From positions 7,381,286 to 7,445,285 of the forward strand of contig NC_060902.1 in the NCBI RefSeq assembly GCF_014805685.1: a DNA stretch of 64,000 bases, in the 5' to 3' direction. Of the stretch, positions 56,739 through 64,000 are shown one piece after another. The translations under genes were made by a program, and so were the position numbers. Origin of the DNA: Silurus meridionalis. Taxonomy: Eukaryota; Chordata; Actinopteri; Siluriformes; Siluridae. The notes under the pieces were generated by a model. The model was given only the letters and a program-made list of their open reading frames with translations, had not been told where the DNA came from and did not search any database. Every line of letters begins with the position of its first letter. The stretch's first letter is position 1.

Positions 56739-58030
56739 AACATCCTTCCTCCTCTGCTTGGTCCAGCTCTCATTCAGCTTTGGAGCTGAATGAGACGCCT
56801 TTCGGCAGTAATGCCGGGAAGAGTGTGCTTTCTCCATCACAGAGAACCACCTATCTTGGCATCATATGGGATTCAACGACTATGCATGCACAGCTTTCCA
56901 TTGCGTCCATCCTTACGGTGGCCAGGAAGGTCAGAAAAGGGCAGTCACTCACTGTCAGGCAGTTCCAGAGACTGTTCGGGTTGATGGCAGCAGCATCCAA
57001 TGTCATTTCACTTGGCCTCCTGTACAGGAGACCCCTTCTGTGGTGGCTCAGAGCCCAGGGATTATCTCGAAAGGGCAATCCCCTCCGCACTATCAAGGTC
57101 ACAGGGCGATGCCTACGTGCCTTAGATGCGTGGAGAGATCTCGGGTCCCTACTCCAAGGCCCCGGGATGGGAGTTCCCAGTCATCGCATAGTGATAATTA
57201 CAGATGCGTTCCTCATAGGATCGGGAGCGGTCATGAGTGGCCTCTCTAAGCAATGCCCCCATCTGCTGTGGCACATCAATTGCCTAGAAATGCTGGCCAT
57301 GCTTCTGGCTCTGAAGCACTTCCTCCGGGACCTCAGAGGCCATCATGTGTTGATCCCCTCTGACAACACCTCGGTGGTCTCCTATATCAACCACCAGGGG
57401 GGGCCCAGGGGAAGCTCGTCTCCCTCAGAGCAGCTTACATACCCGGCTGTTTGAACGAAGCAGCGGACACCCTGTCGAGACAAGGGTCCAAGCCCAAGGA
57501 GTGATGCCTTCACCCTCAGGTGGTGGAGCAGATTTGGGAGAAATTTGGCAAAGCCCAAGTAGACCTGTTTGCATCTTTTAAAATGTTGCACTGTCCCCTG
57601 TGGTTCTCCCTATATACACAAGCCCAATTGCGACTGAATGCCATGGCACAACCGTGGCCGAGGCTGCGCCTTTACAGCTTAGAGGCTCGGGCCTCTCCAC
57701 CGAGGTGGTAGAGACCATTCTCTAATCCAGAGGTTATATGCAGCAAAATGGCATCTGTTCACTGCGTGGTGCTCTTAACACCAATTGGACCCAGTCCACT
57801 GCCCAGTTGGTTCGGTGCTGGAATTTCTGCAGAAGCAGTTCACAAAAGGGTTGGCACCATTAAAGTCTACGTGTTTGATGTTTTGGCGTATCTCGCCCCT
57901 GTGTCAGGGCATTCACTGGGCAGAGAACCACTCCTGATGCATTTTCTCCTCGTCACCCCACTCACCTTTGCCAGGTTTTACAACCTTGACCTCTGTGCCA
58001 CTCCTGGCACCTCTGTCCTTTGACCTAGCT
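56739..58030 (+). mobile_element. DIRS remnant: RNase H to recombinase
   Basis: Runs from the end of RT through RNase H and linker (56780-57720) into tyrosine recombinase sequence (TPIGPSPLPSWFGAGI, VGTIKVYVFDVLAYLAPVSG and, at the end, FARFYNLDLCATPG). The last contains the catalytic-Tyr segment of DIRS recombinases. The middle of the recombinase is deleted near 57950. Begins after a TTTCAGGAACTCAAACTGC stretch resembling the DIRS terminal repeat. Immediately followed by the second RTE-like copy. Confidence 0.82.
56780..57454 (+). pseudogene. DIRS RNase H-containing pol fragment
   Basis: The 224-residue ORF is the most intact coding piece in the DIRS remnants. LSPSQRTTYLGIIWDSTTMH is the RT-RNase H connection, then FQRLFGLMAAASNVISLGLL, then RNase H-like VIITDAFLIGSGAVMSG (first acidic residue, family TDAS), HINCLEMLAMLLALKHFLRD (acidic Glu) and IPSDNTSVVSYINHQGG (third acidic residue). 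A frameshift follows at about 57420; the distal TLSRQGS and AQVDLFA motifs continue in the next frame. RNase H removes the RNA strand during reverse transcription. Confidence 0.85.
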
Positions 58031-58034
58031 GTGC

Positions 58035-60195
58035 TCATTCACACTAGTATTGGATGGTGGTCTGTAGGATGGTTTTGGAGGCGAAGAAGAAGAGGAGGAG
58101 AGTGAGGACTGAAAGAAGAATAAGATGGTGGAAGCTGAAGGAGGAAGAGTGTAGTGTGAGGTTTAGGGAAGAGGTCAGACAGGGGCTCGGTGGTTGTAAA
58201 GAGGTGTTGGATGATTGGTAACTACTGCAGGAGTGATGAGGGTGGCAGCTAGAAAAGTACTTGGTGTGACATCTGGAAATAGAAAGGAAGACAAAGAGAC
58301 ATGGTGGTGGAATGAGGAATTGCAGGAGAGCATAAGGAGAAAGAGGTTGGCAAAACAGAAGTGGGATCGACAGAGTGATGAGAAAAGTAGGCAGGAGTAC
58401 AAGCAGATGCGGCAGCAGGTAAAGAGGGATGTTGCAAAAGCCAAGGAAAAGGCATATGAGGAGCTGTATGAGAGGTTGGACTCTAAGGGAGGAGAAAAGG
58501 ATTTGTACCGATTGGCCAGACAGAGGGACCGAGCTGGGAAGGATGTGCTGCAAGTTAGAGCAATAAAGGATGAAATGGAAATGTGTTGACTAGTGAGGAG
58601 AGTGTGTTGAGAAGGTGGAGGGAGTATTTTGAGCAGCTGATGAATGAGGAAAATCAGAGAGAGAGAAGGTTGGATGATGTGGAGTTGGTGAAGCAAGATG
58701 AGGATAGGATTAGTAAGTAGAAAGTGAGAGCAGCGATCAAGAGGATGAAGAGTGGAAAGTCGGTTGGACCAGATGACATACTGGTAGAAGCGTGGAGATG
58801 TTTCGGAGAGATGGCAGTGGAGTTTTTAACCAGATTGTTTAACAAGATTCTGGAAGGTGAGAGGATGCCTGAGGAATGAAGGAGTGTGCTGGTACCGATC
58901 TTTAAGCATAAGGGAGATGTGCAGACCTGCAGTAACTACAGGGGAATTAAGTTGATCAGTCACACCATGAAGTTATGGGAAAGAGTAGTGAAAGCCAGGC
59001 TGAGAGAAGAGGTGACCATCTGTGAGCAACAGTATGGTTTCATGTCGAGGAAGAACACCACAGATGCCTTATTTGCTTTGAGAATGTTGATGGAGAAGTA
59101 TAGAGAAGGACAGAAGGAATTGCATTGTGTATTTGTGGATTTAGAGAAAGCGTACAACAGAGTGCCAAGAGAGGAGTTGTGGTATTGTATGAGGAAGTCA
59201 GGTGTATCGGAGAAGTATGTGAGGGTGGTGCAGGACATGTATGAGGACAGTGTGACAGCAGTAAAGTGTGCAGTAGGAAAGATACACTGGTTCAGGGTGA
59301 AGGTTGGACTGCATCAAGGATCGGCCTTGAGAGCTTTCCTGTTTGCAGTGGTGATGGACAGGTTGATGGACCAGGTCAGAGAGGAGTCTTCCTGCACTGA
59401 TGTTTGCAGATGATATTGTGATTTGTGGTGAGAGTAGTGAGCAGGTTGAGAAGAGCCTGGAGAGGTGGAGATATGCGCTGGAGAGAAGGGGAATGAAAGT
59501 CAGTAGGAGTAAGACAGAGTACATGTGCGTAAATGAGAGGGAGGGCAGTGGAGTGGTGCGGTTACAGGAGAAGAGGTGGAGAAGGTGGAGGTTCAGGTAC
59601 CTGGGGTCAACAGTGCAAAGTAATGGAGAGTGTGTTAGAGAAGTGAAGAAAAGAGTGCAGGCAGGGTGAAGTGCATGGAAAAGAGTGACAGGAGTGATTT
59701 GTGATAGAAGGGTATCTGAAAGAATGAAAGGGAGAGTTTATAGGACTGTGGTGAGACCTGCAATGTTGAATGGTTTAGACACAGTGGCATTGAGTAAAAG
59801 ACAGGAGATGGAGCTGGAGCTGGAGGTAGCGGAGCTGAAGATGTTAAGGTTTTCGTTGGGAGTGACGAGGATGGGCAGGATTAGAAATGAGTTTATAAGA
59901 GGGACAGCCCATGTAGGATGTTTTGGTGACAAGGTGAGGAGGCGAGATTAAGATGGTTTGGACATGTGCAGAGGAGGGACATGAGTTATATTGGTAGAAG
60001 AATGCTGAGGATGGAGCCACCAGGTAGGAGGAAAAGATGAAGGCCAAGGAGGAGGTTCATGGATGTGGTGAGCGAAGACATGCAGGTAGTTGGTGTGAAA
60101 GAGGCAGATGTAGAGGACAGGGGGGTATGGAGACGGATGATCCGCTGTGGCGACCCCTAATGGAAGCAGCCGAAAGATGAAGAAGAAGTTTCCTG
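58035..60195 (+). mobile_element. RTE-like LINE copy 2, 5'-truncated
   Basis: Closely similar to the copy at 47703-49940 (shared GAGGAAGTCAGGTGT, GTACATGTGC and the GTGGCGACCCCTAATGG end with an AAGAAG tail). It lacks the endonuclease but retains the RT palm that copy 1 has lost. No target duplication found; the left edge touches the DIRS remnant. Confidence 0.87.
58215..59951 (+). pseudogene. RTE-like reverse transcriptase remnant, copy 2
   Basis: Segments: 58215-58589 (linker: KEDKETWWWNEELQESIRRK and DLYRLARQRDRAGKDVLQV); 58886-59413 (RT: NYRGIKLISHTMKLWERVV, QQYGFMSRKNTTDALFALRM, CVFVDLEKAYNRVPREELWY with the first catalytic Asp, and LHQGSALRAFLFAVVMDRLM); 59400-59669 (MFADDIVICGESSEQVEKSL with the catalytic Asp pair, SKTEYMCVNEREGS); 59685-59951 (C-terminus: TGVICDRRVSERMKGRVYRT, TRMGRIRNEFIRGTAHV). 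Frame changes fall near 58590, 59400 and 59670. Confidence 0.88.
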
Positions 60196-60279
60196 CCTTT
60201 GTAGGATGTTAAGAGCCATAAATTAAACAACACTGAGTGATCTTTGAAAAACATAAGACCTCACAGCTGCTGATTTTTT

Positions 60280-60301
60280 GTAAAAAAAAAAAAAAAAAAA
60301 A
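60280..60301. repeat. Poly(A) run
   Basis: About 21 adenines, 90 bases after the RTE-like tail; not evidently a retroposon tail. Confidence 0.85.
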
Positions 60302-60464
60302 GTGTATAATATAAAATATATATTGACAGATTCTTGTTAAACCTAAAGTATGTTAAAATGTTGTAACCCTAAATTTTGATATTGTATCTTCTCATGTTAA
60401 TTGCTCTTAATTTGCTCATACTGACAATTTTATAAACATTTATTGTATATAAAATCTATGTATA

Positions 60465-60645
60465 TAAACAGTTTAAGGACAAAAGTACTAGAACATCTGT
60501 TTTTTCCAGCCATATGGGGTTTAATGTGGTTCCCAAGCTGTAGAGGCACACACATAGGATGTCTTTGGATGCAAAAGTATTACAACTTTTTCCTTTACTT
60601 GAATTACTGAAAGCAAAGCTGTACCAAAAGTTACCAGTACCAGTT
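60465..60645 (+). repeat. Decayed Tc1-like interspersed repeat
   Basis: AAGGACAAAAGTACTAGAAC, CATATGGGGTTTAATGTGGT, CATAGGATGTCTTTGGATGC and TACTTGAATTACTGAAAGC align in order with the family at 33960-34144 and 45010-45260, as I recall its consensus. Confidence 0.5.
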
Positions 60646-61299
60646 TGGTGTTTGTAGCCCAAGCAATGTCTTATTGACAGAATATTCAAAACCCAAATAA
60701 TGTTACCTCTAATTATTTAGATGATATCATCATTATTATAATTATTTGCAATGGCATTTACATCCAATTAAAACTGTATTGCTATCCTTGAAATTGATGG
60801 TTCTTAGCAAACCAAATAAGTATGCAGTTGGATAGACCAAAATTCAGTATCTGGACTTTCAATTGAGCTAGTGTGGGTAGGTGTGCAGGTGTGTCCCCAA
60901 ATTATAAAAATGGGTCAGGCAGTTTTGGGAGATGGCAACCATGAAAGTTTAAGGCAGAATGACTGACCTCACTAAAAAGAAAGTGCAGATCCAGTTAAGT
61001 GAATGGAGTTCACTTAAATGCTGTTGCATTTCCCTGAAATTGTCCCAATTTCTTCTGCAAACTGATCTGTAAAGTGGTTTCATTAGATCTGTGTCTTGAA
61101 ATCACCTGACAATTAATTTGTGTTTGTTGCTTTTAGTGATGACCATAATGAGATAAATAACGAGGTACACACACACACATCCAAACAAAAAGGAGCATAA
61201 ACCTGAATGAAATGAAATCACTATTTCCAGCCTATAGCATCCACTTACATGGTTTACCCTAGTTAATCCTACTTAGGGATTGCTTCAATTGACCAGGAA

Positions 61300-62230
61300 A
61301 TTATAATACCATCCACAAATAAATGGCCGGTTAAATGGTTTAGTCTGTAAACACTAAAGAAATGTCTACTTTGGTTGGTAGAAGAGGAATGGAGAATCTT
61401 AGAACTCATCCTGCCCTAAATACTGTCATAGACCCTGAGGACTACTAAATGTGGCCAAGGAAGCATCCATGTTCTGTTCTATGCATAAGTATGTCCACTA
61501 TATGTCCAGGAGTGGATCAACCAGGTTGTGCCCAAAAATAGGTCATGGAGAAGATGCAAGTGGAACTTGTACAGACCTGCAAACATTTAGCCAAACCCTG
61601 CAAGTTCCAGCTGGTGTCTGGGTGCACCTCCTGCAGGCCAGTGCAAATAGCAAATTACTTACACACTGGAAAAGCCTATGCATGATCCCAGAAGCCTGCA
61701 GACAGTATACTGAGAAGGAAGTCAACAAGATTGCAATTGTAAAAAGGTTTGCCATTTCCTGGTCTAGATTCCATTGAGGTGCTCCCAAATCCTGATGAAA
61801 GCTCCCCAAAAGTTTTAATAACTTTCATGGATTAAATCAGGCATTATGGCCACCTGTTTAAGTGCCAGGGTAGAGCCTGGTTTATTTTAATGCTCAACCA
61901 TAATATATATTTATATATGTTTTGAGGCGGCACCTAAATGGATCGGACAGCACAATCTGTGCTAAACCAGTTCAAAATCTGGTCCATCCGGGAGAGCAAA
62001 GTCAACACCCTGGCCTCTTTGTCATGTTCCTCAAACTGGAAATATGTTTGCAATGTAGCATGGCACATTATCCTGCTGAAAGAGATGCCACTGCCATTAG
62101 GCAATATGTTTACAACAAAGGGGTCTAAAACAATGTTTAATTTGTATACATTTTAAAGTACACAAGAATTCCCAGCAGAATACTTCTCAAACTATCACTC
62201 TGCCTCTGCCAACTAACTATCAATGATATT
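61300..62230. repeat. Decayed interspersed repeat, class unassigned
   Basis: GCATGGCACATTATCCTGCT, GAAAGAGATGCCACTGCCAT and CTCTGCCTCTGCC-like segments match a repeat common in vertebrate genomes, from memory. No termini were found; the ORFs here are not coding. Confidence 0.4.
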
Positions 62231-63240
62231 ATTAATGATGTGAAAAATATCAGTGAGTGTATCATGCTCTATTCAATGAGAAGTAAGAAGGCATGTATAT
62301 GTGTTGCCTTTATTTTGTCTATTGGAGCAGTGAGTCTTCCTGTGTTTTTGCCAGGGCAAGCAGGAGAGTCTGCAGGTGTGAGCAAGTCATGGAAAGGATT
62401 GCTAGTGTCTCAAGCAACCAGATGTCTGACTTAATTCAATTAATCTAGTTAGGAGAAGAATGGACTGAGAGACATCAAAAGACACATTGAAATCCTAAAA
62501 TTCAATGATTGAATGATACCAAGGGCATTCCAAAAAGTGAGAATGTGATTGTGCACAAGGGTCCAAGATTAACTAGCTAAGTAGATGGGTAAAAAAAAGT
62601 GAAAGAGTAATTCAAAACAGAGGTACATATAGTGGTATAGAAACAAATTATAATACTTTTTACAAATATTTCAAGGTTCATTTGTGTCCAGTCCAAGAAT
62701 CTTGGTCCAAGAGTTAAAGGAAAGGCTCTTTCAGTTAACCCAAAACACATAGTATCAATGCCCTGCAGAATAGTATACCCATATAAGGCCTTTTTGCAGA
62801 GTCTATAACAAATTTCCCAACATCCAAAAACAATGCCCTAAAGTGAGAGCACCCCATCCCCTTAAATATAATGCCCTAGCTGGGAATTTACTTTTTTATA
62901 AGAGTGTTCACAAGCCCTTTGTTTCCCCTCTGCCCCACTAGCTATACCTGGTATACCATTGCCTGAATACTGATCAGTCCTATCAAAAAGAACACTTCCT
63001 GTTTTTAATATTCTTAAGTCATGCTCACACTAATGTTATTATGAAGTATTATAATTCTAATCATCGCATACCAAGCCGTTTGTTTCCTTTTGATCTCACA
63101 TGTACCAACTTCTTTCTGCATCCCTGGACTCTTTGTTTGTCGTGTGCCCCAAGTGTTTGGTTTTCTTTGCCTCGCAGACTGATTTACTGGTTTAACAAAT
63201 ACATACTGACTTGTCCACATTTATACTATTGGATTATGAT
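62231..63240. other. Spacer, possibly ending in an LTR-like stretch
   Basis: No supported gene. The stretch at about 63060-63240 precedes gag-like sequence and could be an LTR, but no ends were identified. Confidence 0.3.
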
Positions 63241-63249
63241 TTAGATTGT

Positions 63250-63700
63250 TTCCTTCCTTCATTATATCCACATATAAATCCTCCACCTCCTGCTTCGATG
63301 TCTGTATCACAAAATACCACCGGAGAATCCAGCAGATGTGACACAAACTTAAGATGTCGTCGCTTAACAGGGAGAAATGCTTGCAGCTATACTCCTAAAG
63401 CCCCAAACAGCAAACATTCACCTCCTACAAGCTCTCCATGCTATACTGGCTGGTCGACCTGAGCTTTCTTCGCTAGCATTACTAGAGAATTTTGACAGTA
63501 CTGCTGACCACTGCAGTGTGAAGTGTTCTTTACACACCAACATGAGACCTATCGCGAAGATCCCACCAAGTGCGCCCTCTTGCTAACGTTGCTAACAGGG
63601 AAGCCATTAAACTGGGCTGTGGCAGGAACATGGATGTTTCCAGACAATTGCTACGATTGCGCCAGGGAACTCATTTGACCACCGATTATGCTGTGAAAAG
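63250..63700 (+). pseudogene. Probable Gypsy-type gag remnant
   Basis: In 63377-63586 the translation reads LLQALHAILAGRPELSSLAL, then [12 protein letters not shown], resembling the gag start of fish Gypsy elements (family pattern: leader Pro-rich, ...xFDGSxDxCxGFLxQC). In a second frame at about 63580-63640 [14 protein letters not shown] matches the family's SLLTGRALxWA. Stops and frameshifts follow and nothing further is recognisable before the window end. The assignment is moderate; the sequence may continue outside the window. Confidence 0.5.
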
Positions 63701-64000
63701 TAATTATTTTGGAAGATTTTGGAATTTGTAAAATCCCAAAGTGGCTGGAATGACACTGCATTATGAGCCATCTTCCAGAAAGGCTCAACCCCACACTAAA
63801 GGCACAAATAACCTGTAAGGACCAAAATATAGCCTCGATTCATCTGACTGTAAATCATCCTGTTAAGATAACCATGTTACTTACAACTACCACCCCACTA
63901 TCACATCTTCCCCTCAGTCCATGTCCATTTGCTCAATTCCTCCATGTCTTCCTCCTCAAATCCGCTCATGACCCATAGTCCGCCACCGACACTGAACAAT
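63701..64000. other. Window end, nothing recognised
   Basis: Possibly a continuation of the decayed retroelement; no motif supports this. Confidence 0.3.

Noticed and set aside
61451..61777. 108-residue plus-strand ORF
   Set aside because: Lies in a decayed interspersed repeat; no protein-family signature and the antisense ORF is equally long.

Overview
The window is vertebrate nuclear DNA, almost certainly from a ray-finned (teleost) fish. The evidence is a spliced neurotransmitter-transporter gene with teleost-like short introns, set in DNA crowded with fish-type transposons (Tc1/mariner, hAT, pogo-like, DIRS, RTE and CR1/L2/Rex1-type LINEs, LTR elements) and long AT, GATA, GT and AAT microsatellites. 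A short interspersed segment that I recall from catfish and characin genomes hints at an ostariophysan, but that is a weak inference.

One host gene is recognised with confidence: slc6a1 (GABA transporter GAT-1), minus strand, start codon at 40415-40417 and stop at 30477-30479. I could place all 14 coding exons with GT-AG junctions and an open frame throughout. The spliced product is 598 residues, against 599 in human GAT-1. The 3' UTR probably runs to tandem AATAAA signals near 28003-28012. The 5' side has a CpG-rich block around the start codon and a possible distal TATA promoter near 41610. Introns 1, 6 and 8 hold large microsatellites, intron 6 a degenerate minisatellite, and introns 10 and 11 DNA-transposon remnants.

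Layout. 1-2234: nothing recognised. 2235-3643: hAT element with a BED-finger ORF and an exact 8-bp target duplication. 4176-8850: a chain of four DNA transposons (pogo-like, two hAT, one Tc1) separated by AT repeats. 8850-10540: mostly unassigned. 10541-13180: internally deleted DIRS retrotransposon with inverted terminal repeats. 13186-16823: a LINE broken by a 988-bp hAT insertion and a small LINE/SINE-tail insertion. 17285-18735: a second Tc1 element. 19416-21150: a second LINE, reverse orientation. 21150-23750: unassigned. 23758-24253: solo LTR with a 5-bp target duplication. 24620-25905: second DIRS remnant. 25930-26772: decayed Tc1. 28000-41700: slc6a1. 41700-45000: unassigned. 45424-46452: third DIRS remnant. 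47703-49940: RTE-like LINE with a 16-bp target duplication. 49957-54900: unassigned. 54930-55820: third LINE type. 56020-56474: second LTR of the same family. 56740-58030: fourth DIRS remnant. 58035-60195: second RTE-like copy. 60470-62230: decayed DNA-transposon repeats. 63250-64000: probable Gypsy gag remnant running toward the window end.

The host gene acts alone here. No neighbour expected from mammalian synteny (SLC6A11, HRH1) is visible. Every other coding trace is a mobile element, and all those recognised are broken. I found no convincing undescribed biological system. The most useful leads are the repeat-dense splice-site neighbourhoods of slc6a1, the AT-linked transposon chain, and the LINE/SINE tail pair.
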